Source: Thiohalobacter sp.
GTDB taxonomy: Bacteria; Pseudomonadota; Gammaproteobacteria; DSM-19610
Direction of reading: 5' to 3'
DNA length: 5,726 bases
NCBI GenBank assembly: GCA_027080445.1
Contig: JALWRY010000241.1
Location: 1-5,726, forward strand
The first letter of the stretch is position 1; every line of letters starts with the position of its first letter. Under the pieces are notes generated by a model. It was given only the letters and a program-made list of their open reading frames with translations. It was not told the DNA's origin and searched no databases. The translations under genes were made by a program, and so were the position numbers. Shown here piece by piece: positions 1 to 5,726 of this stretch.

Positions 1-513
1 TTTGAAGATGTTGTCGATGATTTTGTGGATTTCATCCGTGGTGCGGAACTGGTGATTCACAATGCGCCCTTCGATGTGGGATTCATCAACCACGAGCTGC
101 AATTGTGCGGCTATGGTTCGCAGGTAGCGGACCTGTGCGAAGTGCTGGATACACTGAAAATGGCGCGCCGCCTGCATTCGGGACAGAAGAACAACCTGGA
201 TGCCCTGTGTAAACGCTACAGCATTGATAATTCCAGCCGCGAGTTGCACGGCGCCCTGCTCGATGCCGAGATTCTTGCCGATGTTTACCTGGCGATGACG
301 GGCGGCCAGGTCACCCTGTCGCTGGGTGAAGGCGAGGAAACAGGGAGTGGGGGACACCGCGAACAACCGCTTCGGCGACTGGATGCCAATCGTCCTCCGC
401 TGCGCGTGATCCACCCGGACGCGGAAGAGCTTGCAGCGCACGAAGCCGGGCTGGAAACCCTGGCCAAAGCCGCAGGCGGTTCAGCGGTGTGGCAGAAGCC
501 CGACCTGCATTGA
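1..513 (+). CDS. dnaQ: DNA polymerase III subunit epsilon (3'-5' proofreading exonuclease), C-terminal part
   Basis: This is the epsilon subunit of the replicative polymerase core, which removes misincorporated nucleotides and bridges the alpha subunit and the beta clamp. The reading frame is open from base 1, so the gene is cut by the window edge; about 79 N-terminal residues, including the ExoI Asp-x-Glu motif, are missing if it matches E. coli (243 aa). Visible in the 170 residues are ExoII (HNAPFDVGF, Asp at window residue 25), ExoIII-epsilon (HGALLD, catalytic His 83 and Asp 88, equivalent to E. coli H162 and D167), then a clamp-binding hexapeptide QVTLSL (residues 103-108, at the place of E. 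coli QTSMAF). A flexible Gly/Glu-rich linker and the alpha-binding tail (EELAAHEAGLETL...GGSAVW) follow. The GTG at 25 is internal, because clear epsilon homology extends upstream of it. Identification is near certain. Confidence 0.97.
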   Translation, partial: FEDVVDDFVDFIRGAELVIHNAPFDVGFINHELQLCGYGSQVADLCEVLDTLKMARRLHSGQKNNLDALCKRYSIDNSSRELHGALLDAEILADVYLAMTGGQVTLSLGEGEETGSGGHREQPLRRLDANRPPLRVIHPDAEELAAHEAGLETLAKAAGGSAVWQKPDLH

Positions 514-521
514 TCCCGGTA

Positions 522-1985
522 TTACAGGATGTTTGCGTTCAGCCACAGGTGTACAAGGATGCTGGCGGCGTAACCCAGCGCGATGACCGGGGTCCATTTC
601 AGGTGCGAGAAAAACGTGTACTGCCCGCGCGCCTGTCCCATCAGCGCCACACCGGCCGCTGAACCGATCGACAACAGGCTGCCGCCCACGCCGGTTGTCA
701 GGGTGACCAGCAACCACTGCCCGAGCGGCATGTCCGGGTGCATCGACAGCACGGCAAACATCACCGGAATGTTGTCAATGATGGCGGACAGCGAGCCAAC
801 CAGTACATTCGCCGTGGTCGCGCCCAGGCCGGTATACAGCAGTTGTGAAAAACTGCTGAGGTACCCGATATAACCCAGCCCGCCGACACAGAGCACCACC
901 CCGTAGAAAAACAGCAGCGTATCCCACTCGGCGCGGGCGAGCCGGCTGTAGATATCGAAGGGTTGTTCCTGGCGACCCACCGGCAGGATGTCACCGACGG
1001 TTTCGTAGCTGCCGGGTATAGCGGCCGTGTATACATGGGTCTTTTTCAGGTAGTAACCGTAGAATTGCAGGTAGGCCAGACCGGTCATCATGCCCAGCAT
1101 GGGTGGCAGGTCAAGAAAGTTGCGAACGCCGATGGCTGTCAGGATGGTGGCGGCGAACAGGAACATGATAACGATGCCGCCGCGCCGTATTCTCACCAGC
1201 TTTCCATCAGATGGCGGCATCCCCTTCGGGACAAAGGCGTGCATAAACATCGCCGGTACCATGAAGTTGACCAGCGCCGGAATGAAGAGCCGGAAAAAGG
1301 CGTCGAAGTCTACCATGCCTTTTTGCCAGACCATGAGCGTGGTGATATCGCCGAACGGACTGAAGGCGCCACCGGCATTGGCGGCGACCACGATACTGGT
1401 GCAGGTCAGGCTGATAAACCGGGTATTGTTTTTACCCACTGCGAGTACCACGGCGCACATGACCAGCGCGGTTGTCATATTGTCAATGACCGGGGAAAGG
1501 AAAAAGGCAATGATGCTGGTAATCCAGAACAGCAAGCGGTAACTGCAACGTTTGCGCGCCAGCCAGGTACGCAGCGCATCGAATACCCGGCGTTCGTCCA
1601 GGGCGTTGACATAGGTCATGGCCGCCAGCAGGAACAGGAACAGCTCGGCAAATTCCATCAGGGTATGACGCAGGGCCAGGGTGGTGACCTCGGGCAGGTC
1701 GTTGCGGCTGTATTGCCAGGCGATCATCGACCAGATGAGGCCGGCCGCGAGAATGACCGGTTTTGACTTGCGCAGGTGGGTAAATTCCTCGCACATGACC
1801 AGCAGATAGGACAGGCTGAAAAGCATCAGTGCAATATAGCCGACCGGGTGTGTGGTCAGGTCGAGGGCGCCCGGGCCGGAGGGCTCTGCGAGAACATTCG
1901 GCGAGTACAGCAAAAGCCACGTGAGGAAGGCAAACCCGCCTTTTCGGACAGGGCGGGGAGCGTGCAAGTCGATACCAGCTGACAT
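522..1985 (-). CDS. nhaD: NhaD-family Na+/H+ antiporter
   Basis: A 487-residue inner-membrane antiporter of the ArsB/NhaD (ion transporter) superfamily, expected to export Na+ (or Li+) in exchange for protons, mostly at alkaline pH. Residues 1-33 look like a cleavable signal peptide (Arg/Lys at 11-15, hydrophobic 17-28, likely cut after VLA33), as in many NhaD proteins. The mature protein opens with the family-typical VGYIALMLFSLSYLLVMCEE (49-67) and FTHLRKSKP (68-76). Family signatures are SPVIDNMTTAL (164-174), ANAGGAFSPFGDITT (202-216), IIDNIPVMFA (402-411) and GVGGSLLSIGSAAG (432-445). The two Asp-Asn motifs (D168-N169 and D404-N405) reflect the internal inverted repeat of this fold. About 11-13 membrane segments are apparent. 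The frame is open up to 2150, but ATG 1985 is chosen because it starts the signal peptide and the upstream extension runs into pilZ. No Shine-Dalgarno precedes it. The gene is intact, of normal length, and converges on dnaQ. Confidence 0.95.
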   Translation of the reverse strand: MSAGIDLHAPRPVRKGGFAFLTWLLLYSPNVLAEPSGPGALDLTTHPVGYIALMLFSLSYLLVMCEEFTHLRKSKPVILAAGLIWSMIAWQYSRNDLPEVTTLALRHTLMEFAELFLFLLAAMTYVNALDERRVFDALRTWLARKRCSYRLLFWITSIIAFFLSPVIDNMTTALVMCAVVLAVGKNNTRFISLTCTSIVVAANAGGAFSPFGDITTLMVWQKGMVDFDAFFRLFIPALVNFMVPAMFMHAFVPKGMPPSDGKLVRIRRGGIVIMFLFAATILTAIGVRNFLDLPPMLGMMTGLAYLQFYGYYLKKTHVYTAAIPGSYETVGDILPVGRQEQPFDIYSRLARAEWDTLLFFYGVVLCVGGLGYIGYLSSFSQLLYTGLGATTANVLVGSLSAIIDNIPVMFAVLSMHPDMPLGQWLLVTLTTGVGGSLLSIGSAAGVALMGQARGQYTFFSHLKWTPVIALGYAASILVHLWLNANIL

Positions 1986-1991
1986 ACGCGC

Positions 1992-2019
1992 AGTATATCG
2001 ACTGGGTGACGGGTTGCAA
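1992..2019 (-). promoter_or_regulatory. Putative sigma70 promoter of nhaD
   Basis: Read on the minus strand: -35 box TTGCAA (2019-2014), a 16-bp spacer, and -10 box TATACT (1997-1992). Only six bases (GCGCGT) separate the -10 box from the nhaD ATG at 1985, so initiation at the usual distance would fall on or next to the A of the start codon. It lies in the 64-bp gap after pilZ, which would let nhaD be transcribed independently of the upstream operon. This is a sequence-match prediction only. Confidence 0.55.
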
Positions 2020-2049
2020 TGCCCCGTAACAGGGGATAGCCGTGCGGCG

Positions 2050-2400
2050 TCAGTCGTAGACCAGTGTGCTGATGATTTCGAGGTGTTCCGGCGAAACGTC
2101 GATAATCTGGAAGCCTGTCCAGAAGATGCCCGATTCGTCGGTATCATCACACCACAGGCTTTCTACACCGACCTGTATCTCGATATCCCGGTCACAGCAC
2201 TTCAGGGGGATACGCAGTTGCAACAGGGTGCCGGGACTGATCCTGGAGGGGCTCATGAGCATCATCCCTTCGACCGACACATTGACCAGTTGCCCCACCA
2301 CAGCGTCGCTGTGGACATCGAATACCCGGGGGTGGTCCGGTATGGAAACGCGGGTCAGTTTGCGTTGATCGTCTTGTTTTATACGGGGATCGGTATGCAT
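2050..2400 (-). CDS. Single-domain PilZ protein (c-di-GMP receptor)
   Basis: A 116-residue cytoplasmic protein that is almost entirely one PilZ domain. Both halves of the cyclic-di-GMP motif are intact: RKLTR (R13 and R17, the RxxxR arginines) and NVSVEG (N40, S42, G45, the [D/N]xSxxG turn). Beta-strand patterns follow (MMLMS, LLQLRIPL, IEIQVGVESLWCDD, IFWTGFQIIDVS), then a short C-terminal helix (PEHLEIISTLV). Binding of c-di-GMP is therefore expected; the output partner cannot be read from the domain alone. The start is fixed by AGGAG (2413-2409) eight bases before ATG 2400. A longer in-frame start at 2505 would lie deep inside the neighbouring gene and adds only low-complexity residues. 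It follows the DUF1631 gene by 16 bp, so the two are probably co-transcribed. The target could be motility, adhesion, exopolysaccharide or the DUF1631 protein itself. Confidence 0.92.
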   Translation of the reverse strand: MHTDPRIKQDDQRKLTRVSIPDHPRVFDVHSDAVVGQLVNVSVEGMMLMSPSRISPGTLLQLRIPLKCCDRDIEIQVGVESLWCDDTDESGIFWTGFQIIDVSPEHLEIISTLVYD

Positions 2401-2408
2401 CGGTGATT

Positions 2409-2413
2409 CTCCT
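2409..2413 (-). promoter_or_regulatory. Ribosome binding site of the pilZ-domain gene
   Basis: AGGAG on the minus strand, eight bases before ATG 2400, within the 16-bp gap after the upstream stop codon. It decides the 2400 start over the longer frame beginning at 2505. Confidence 0.8.
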
Positions 2414-2416
2414 GGA

Positions 2417-4792
2417 TCAGGCGTGCGCGGTCTGCCGGGCGCCGTGGTCGAGCATGCGATGGATGGCGCTGAGCGCCCGGTCAACAAAAGGTTTCTTCTG
2501 TTCATTGATCATGCGCACCTTGCCGGCGATCATGTTGTCGGCAAGATCAGTCATGGCGATGATGGCGGCTTTTACGCCCATCTGGTCCACGAACATGAAT
2601 TTCTCGGTGACGGTACTGCGCCAGGACAATTTCGCACGTTGAGTGGCCTTGCCTTTGCCGGAAAACTCGAACCAGGTACCGAAGGGAACAGACTTGAGTT
2701 CACGGATCATCACTTCCTGTTCCGGTGACAGGCTGTTTTGAGCTGTTGCCGGTTCGTTTACGGCTGTTTCCGGTTCAATGGCCTCGACAGCTACCTCGCT
2801 AACCGGGACCTGTTCATCGACCAGTTTGTTCTGGCTGGTAAACAGCTCAAGCAGGAGTTTCTCCTTGTCGGGCTGTTGCAAGGTCGCTGCGGCGTCACGC
2901 AGGGCTTTCTGGTGTTCTTCCAGGGCTTGTGAACGCTGTTCGCGTTCTGTTTCGCTGCTGACCGGCGTGGCATTACGGACAATCGCAGCGGCGAGTTCGA
3001 TGGCCATGCGCCAGTCTTCACTGTGTTCTGCATCGGCCTGACGCAGCAACACAAAGGTCAGTTTGTCTGACCAGATCCGCTGTAAAAATACTTTTGCCGC
3101 CACAGCCACGGTTTGCTCGCCAATCAGTGTGCGGATTTCCTGCTGGGCGCGCTGTCGTGCGGCCTGCAGTTTTTCCTGGCCGTTGGCGGCCTCATTCGTA
3201 CGTTTTTCAACCAGCGTCGAGCGTTGTTCAAGGTCGGATATCAGGGCTTCAAAGTCATTGACCAGTTCTTCGAACAGCTCGACGTTTTCATCAAAATCAT
3301 TCAGCACCTTGTCGATGATCGATTTCATCCGGGAAAATACACCGCGTTCCAGGCTGGATTCATCGACCCAGTGAATGCCGGCCGCGGTCATGTCGTTAAG
3401 GAGTTTGCGGGCAGGATGCTGGGAGCGCGTGAAAAAAGACTTGTCGATCACGGCGACCTTGAGGAGCGGTGTGTGCAGGCGACTCAACAGCGCCTTGACT
3501 ACGTTGGGAAGGTCATCCTCTTTCAGCATATATTCGAACAGCAGCCCTACCAGTTCGATCACGTTAGTATCTGCCGCGGGAACCTTGCGGCGATCCATGT
3601 CGCCAAAAACCTTGCTGCGTTCCTCGGCAAGTGTCGTCTGCAGGCGATCGATCAATGTCTGGTCGATCTCGATATTCTCGATAAATTCATCGCTGGATAC
3701 GGAAGCCGAGGCAGAAGCCATGCGCGTCTGTACCTGTTTGATACGCGGCAGCAGCACGGATGTGCCGCCTTCGCTGCGAGGGGCGTCAGCTTCCCCGCCG
3801 GGACCGGCTGTACCGCCGCTGTACCCGGCACTGCCGGCAAAACCGCCTTCACCACCTGTCACGGCGCCTGCAATACCGGGGCCGGCAGGTGCGTGTGCGC
3901 CGATCGGGGTAACGTTCCCTGCGGCGGCGGCGCCACCACTGAATCCCCCCCCGCCACGCACGGCGGCAGCCGGCGCCGTGCGCCGGACCGCCATCAGCTC
4001 ACAGATGCGCCCGAACAGTTCGTCACCGAGTTCTGACGGGCTCTGTTCCTCGTCAAGCGCCGCCGTTTCATCGCTGGCAGTCGCCTGTTCCCCGTTATCA
4101 CTGTCTTCATCCACTTCCTTCTGGATGATTTCCACACTGCCGGGCTGCTTGCGTACCTCGTAGCGCAGATTCGGCAGTATGTCGGCCTCGATCAGGTGTT
4201 TGTTAAATTCATCGAACAGGTGATCGACTTTGGCCAGCACATACTTTTCAAACAGCGCGATGAATACCACGCGCACCTTGTTCTCCAGCTCCAGTTCACC
4301 GACGGCATACTGAATTGCAGTGCCGAGCCATACCGGCCCACCGGGTATCTGCGGTTCCTCGATCGCATTGCCACCATTGACTATGGACAGGCGTTGTTTG
4401 AGTGCAAAGATGCGGTCCATGATGCGGCTGCTGAGCTTCTGGCTGGCATTCTGACAGGCAACCGATAGTTCCATATCGTCCGTATTAACCAGGGTCAGAG
4501 TAACGCCACCCGTGTCGGCTGTGGCTTGCCGGTCAGGGGAGGCCGGGAATTTGTTGAAACTGTGTTTGAGTTCCTCAAAGAAGCGCTGTTCGATGGCCTT
4601 GCGCCGTTTTCGTACTTCACTCATCGCCTCGAAGAACACGGACTGGGCCATGTTGTTCTCGGCTTTCTCGGCAAAATCGAGCAATGCAACGTCGGCATTT
4701 TCGAACATGCGGTCGAGCAAAGGCTTGAGGTGACTGATTTCCATATCCAGGCACGTATTCAGCAATTTTGCGAACTGTGGTGCGATAGCCAT
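2417..4792 (-). CDS. DUF1631 family protein with C-terminal PilZ-like domain
   Basis: A 791-residue protein of the DUF1631 family, large uncharacterised proteobacterial proteins (some homologues carry an unsupported 'thymidine phosphorylase' label). There is no signal peptide or membrane segment, so it is probably cytoplasmic. Layout: conserved helical region about 1-215 (opens MAIAPQFAKLLNTCLDMEI, includes ENNMAQSVFFEAMSEVR and PVWLGTAIQYAVGELELE); acidic stretch 225-250; short helix (ELGDELFGRICELM) near 255-267; Gly/Ala-rich linker about 276-343; second helical region 350-610, including KSFFTRSQHPARKLLNDM and a probable coiled coil about 505-555; Pro/Glu-rich linker 660-690; C-terminal beta-rich domain about 693-780 (PFGTWFEF, RAKLSWRS, KFMFVDQMG). 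ATG 4792 is preferred because GGAG lies six bases upstream; in-frame ATG 4804 would add four residues and has only an adjacent AGG. It is first in a likely two-gene operon with pilZ. Molecular function is unknown. Confidence 0.9.
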   Translation of the reverse strand: MAIAPQFAKLLNTCLDMEISHLKPLLDRMFENADVALLDFAEKAENNMAQSVFFEAMSEVRKRRKAIEQRFFEELKHSFNKFPASPDRQATADTGGVTLTLVNTDDMELSVACQNASQKLSSRIMDRIFALKQRLSIVNGGNAIEEPQIPGGPVWLGTAIQYAVGELELENKVRVVFIALFEKYVLAKVDHLFDEFNKHLIEADILPNLRYEVRKQPGSVEIIQKEVDEDSDNGEQATASDETAALDEEQSPSELGDELFGRICELMAVRRTAPAAAVRGGGGFSGGAAAAGNVTPIGAHAPAGPGIAGAVTGGEGGFAGSAGYSGGTAGPGGEADAPRSEGGTSVLLPRIKQVQTRMASASASVSSDEFIENIEIDQTLIDRLQTTLAEERSKVFGDMDRRKVPAADTNVIELVGLLFEYMLKEDDLPNVVKALLSRLHTPLLKVAVIDKSFFTRSQHPARKLLNDMTAAGIHWVDESSLERGVFSRMKSIIDKVLNDFDENVELFEELVNDFEALISDLEQRSTLVEKRTNEAANGQEKLQAARQRAQQEIRTLIGEQTVAVAAKVFLQRIWSDKLTFVLLRQADAEHSEDWRMAIELAAAIVRNATPVSSETEREQRSQALEEHQKALRDAAATLQQPDKEKLLLELFTSQNKLVDEQVPVSEVAVEAIEPETAVNEPATAQNSLSPEQEVMIRELKSVPFGTWFEFSGKGKATQRAKLSWRSTVTEKFMFVDQMGVKAAIIAMTDLADNMIAGKVRMINEQKKPFVDRALSAIHRMLDHGARQTAHA

Positions 4793-4798
4793 TCGGGA

Positions 4799-4802
4799 CT
4801 CC
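4799..4802 (-). promoter_or_regulatory. Ribosome binding site deciding the DUF1631 gene start
   Basis: GGAG on the minus strand with a 6-base spacer (TCCCGA) to ATG 4792. For the alternative ATG at 4804 the nearest purine run is an AGG directly abutting the start, too close to work well, so 4792 is favoured. The two choices differ by only four residues. Confidence 0.55.
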
Positions 4803-4931
4803 ATCCTGATGGGGTGTGGTGAACAATAATCAGTGTTAGCTCACGTGGCATCGGCATTTCCACCCGGGTTCTTGAGTCAAGTGGCTGAAAATACAGGGGT
4901 GAGTACCTCGCAGCCCGTCTGTAGCTGGCAG

Positions 4932-4959
4932 TTGCTTTAAGCCCGGTTGTTGGTAGTAT
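4932..4959 (+). promoter_or_regulatory. Putative sigma70 promoter for leader ORF and AI-2E family transporter
   Basis: TTGCTT (4932-4937), a 16-bp spacer and TAGTAT (4954-4959), with an extended -10 TG (4951-4952) one base before the hexamer. Transcription would start near 4966, giving a leader of roughly 60 nt before the GTG at 5027 and about 15 nt before the strong Shine-Dalgarno at 4982. Prediction from sequence match only. Confidence 0.5.
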
Positions 4960-4981
4960 TCTCCAGTGAACTGAATAACTT

Positions 4982-4986
4982 AGGAG
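4982..4986 (+). promoter_or_regulatory. Strong Shine-Dalgarno preceding a mini-ORF
   Basis: AGGAG within TTAGGAGAAAG. It sits 8 bases before a GTG (4995) and 11 before an ATG (4998), which open the short ORF upstream of the transporter. It is about 40 bases from the transporter GTG, too far to serve that start directly. This mismatch is the main reason to take the mini-ORF seriously. Confidence 0.55.
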
Positions 4987-4994
4987 AAAGCAGG

Positions 4995-5030
4995 GTGATG
5001 CGCAGACGGATCGGGGAGTATTCCGGGTGA
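4995..5030 (+). CDS. Putative leader mini-ORF, 10-11 codons
   Basis: Starting from GTG 4995 or the adjoining in-frame ATG 4998, this frame encodes MRRRIGEYSG (with one extra Met if GTG is used) and ends at TGA 5028-5030. The strong AGGAG at 4982-4986 is well placed for it, closer to ideal for the GTG. Its stop overlaps the transporter start as GTGA, the arrangement typical of translational coupling. The transporter's own GGGGAG ribosome site (5013-5018) lies inside the mini-ORF, so ribosomes translating the leader would cross it. The peptide is basic at its N-terminus (three Arg) and resembles no family I know. It may be a coupling leader rather than a functional peptide, or it may be chance. 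Confidence 0.4.
   Translation: MMRRRIGEYSG
5013..5018 (+). promoter_or_regulatory. Ribosome binding site of the AI-2E family transporter
   Basis: GGGGAG eight bases before GTG 5027. It supports this GTG as the transporter start. No ATG or other GTG lies in this frame between 5027 and the upstream in-frame TAA at 4976. Confidence 0.7.
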
Positions 5031-5726
5031 ATACCCAGCCTACAGCGCTGCGCTTTGTTCTCGGCCTTGCCGCCTTTGTGGTGGTGATTGCCGGCATGAA
5101 AACGGCGCAGAGCATTATCGTGCCTTTCCTGCTGGCGGCCTTTATATCCATTATCAGCGCCCCCTACCTGAACTGGATGAATCGTAAGGGCCTGCCCATG
5201 CCCCTGGCGCTGCTGGTGATCATCCTCGTCATTGTTGCAGGAGGCGTGGCCCTGGCGGCCATGCTGGGAACCTCACTGGATGCTTTCAGTCAGGCGCTGC
5301 CATCCTACCAGGAGCGATTGCAGGGCAAGGTGGTGGAGCTGGCGCAGTGGCTGGCGGCGCAGGGTATCGACGTTTCGGATCGAACCTTCCTGAGTTTTCT
5401 CAATCCGGGGTCAGCTATGGCGCTGGCGTCGGGGCTGTTGAAGGGGTTGGGTAATGTCCTGACCAATGCCTTTCTTATCCTGTTGACGGTGATCTTCATT
5501 CTGATGGAAGCCTCGAGTTTTCCCGTCAAGCTGCGCATGGCGCTGGGCTCGCCGGATCATGCGCTGACCGAGTCTTACACCGTGCTGGACAATATCAAAC
5601 GTTACATGAGCATCAAGCTGCTGACCTCGGCCCTGACCGGTGTCCTGATCGCGGTCGGGCTGTCGGTAATGGGTGTGGATTTCCCGGTGTTGTGGGGCTT
5701 CTTTGCATTCCTGCTGAATTTTATTC
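5027..5726 (+). CDS. AI-2E/PerM family membrane transporter, N-terminal part
   Basis: The first 233 residues of an inner-membrane protein of the AI-2E transporter (PerM/YdiK/TqsA, UPF0118) family; full-length members are about 350 residues, so roughly a third is beyond the window end. Apparent membrane segments are near residues 9-24, 27-46, 58-80, 142-162, 195-215 and 217 onwards. Between the third and fourth is the family's extracytoplasmic segment (about 84-135, AFSQALPSYQERLQGK onward). Family-typical stretches are FLLAAFISIISAPYLNWMNR (34-53, N-terminal helix hairpin) and VLWGFFAFLLNFI (221-233), which normally leads into an Ile-Pro-x-x-Gly motif just past the cut. Members have been linked to autoinducer-2 or signal export and to Na+(Li+)/H+ antiport, so the substrate cannot be assigned here. 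GTG 5027 is the only plausible start (GGGGAG eight bases upstream). It is divergent from the DUF1631-pilZ operon. Confidence 0.93.
   Translation, partial: MNTQPTALRFVLGLAAFVVVIAGMKTAQSIIVPFLLAAFISIISAPYLNWMNRKGLPMPLALLVIILVIVAGGVALAAMLGTSLDAFSQALPSYQERLQGKVVELAQWLAAQGIDVSDRTFLSFLNPGSAMALASGLLKGLGNVLTNAFLILLTVIFILMEASSFPVKLRMALGSPDHALTESYTVLDNIKRYMSIKLLTSALTGVLIAVGLSVMGVDFPVLWGFFAFLLNFI

Larger units (their letters stand above)
4805..4994. other. Divergent intergenic regulatory region
   Basis: About 190 bp between the leftward DUF1631 gene and the rightward leader ORF/transporter. It contains a good rightward promoter candidate (4932-4959) and three short perfect palindromes: CACGTG (4842-4847), ACCCGGGT (4862-4869) and CTTGAGTCAAG (4871-4881). 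For the leftward operon there is a TTGACT (-35-like, 4880-4875), but no convincing -10 box 16-18 bp downstream of it, so that promoter is not assigned. No coding potential is evident. Confidence 0.6.

Noticed and set aside
963..1766. Long plus-strand open frame (267 codons) opposite nhaD
   Set aside because: It lies wholly antisense to a well-conserved NhaD gene, and its Gln/His/Gly-rich composition is typical of the complement of membrane-protein codons. No ribosome site or family similarity was seen.
2022..2035. Small inverted repeat CCCC-GTAACA-GGGG between pilZ and nhaD, considered as a terminator
   Set aside because: The stem is only four base pairs and no T-run follows on either strand; it sits directly upstream of the predicted nhaD -35 box.
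1986..2150. N-terminal extension of nhaD to an ATG at 2150
   Set aside because: It would overlap the 3' end of pilZ by about 100 bp, has low-complexity Ser/Arg-rich content unlike NhaD, and places the signal peptide internally.
3113..4163. Two long plus-strand open frames (307 and 262 codons) opposite the DUF1631 gene
   Set aside because: They overlap each other and the real gene. Their Ser/Pro/Ala-rich or low-complexity composition mirrors the GC-rich coding strand, with no recognisable domain.
4863..4880. Leftward promoter with -35 TTGACT at 4880-4875 for the DUF1631 operon
   Set aside because: The sequence 16-18 bp downstream (ATGCCG region) is a poor -10 box, so the promoter was not annotated.
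4759..5151. Minus-strand open frame of 130 codons across the intergenic region and the transporter start
   Set aside because: It overlaps the starts of two well-supported genes and both their regulatory regions, with no homology or ribosome site.

Overview
The window looks like chromosomal DNA from a gammaproteobacterium. The DnaQ, NhaD and DUF1631 sequences are all of gammaproteobacterial type, gene packing is dense and GC is moderately high (roughly 55-60 % by eye). A NhaD-type Na+/H+ antiporter fits a cell that meets salt or alkaline conditions, but that is inference and no genus can be named. There are no rRNA or tRNA genes, insertion sequences, CRISPR arrays or phage genes.

Layout. (1) 1-513, plus strand: the last 170 codons of dnaQ, the proofreading subunit of DNA polymerase III; its start lies outside the window. 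(2) 522-1985, minus strand: nhaD, convergent with dnaQ, with only 8 bp between the stop codons. A good sigma70-like promoter sits so close to its ATG that the transcript may be leaderless. (3) 2050-2400, minus strand: a 116-residue single-domain PilZ protein with an intact cyclic-di-GMP binding motif. (4) 2417-4792, minus strand: a 791-residue DUF1631 protein. It has helical regions on both sides of a Gly/Ala-rich linker and a C-terminal beta-rich domain that may be a degenerate PilZ-like fold. Its stop is 16 bp from the pilZ start, so the two form a likely operon. (5) 4793-4994: a divergent intergenic region with a likely promoter for the rightward gene and several short palindromes. (6) 4995-5030, plus strand: a putative 10-11 codon leader ORF with a strong Shine-Dalgarno sequence. 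Its TGA overlaps the GTG start of the next gene. (7) 5027-5726, plus strand: the first 233 codons of an AI-2E/PerM-family membrane transporter, cut off by the window end.

How the genes work together. The clear functional unit is the DUF1631-PilZ pair, which suggests a c-di-GMP-responsive module whose large partner has no known role. dnaQ, nhaD and the PerM-like gene appear to be independent housekeeping or ion-homeostasis genes. The most interesting regulatory features are the mini-ORF coupled to the transporter and the putative leaderless start of nhaD.
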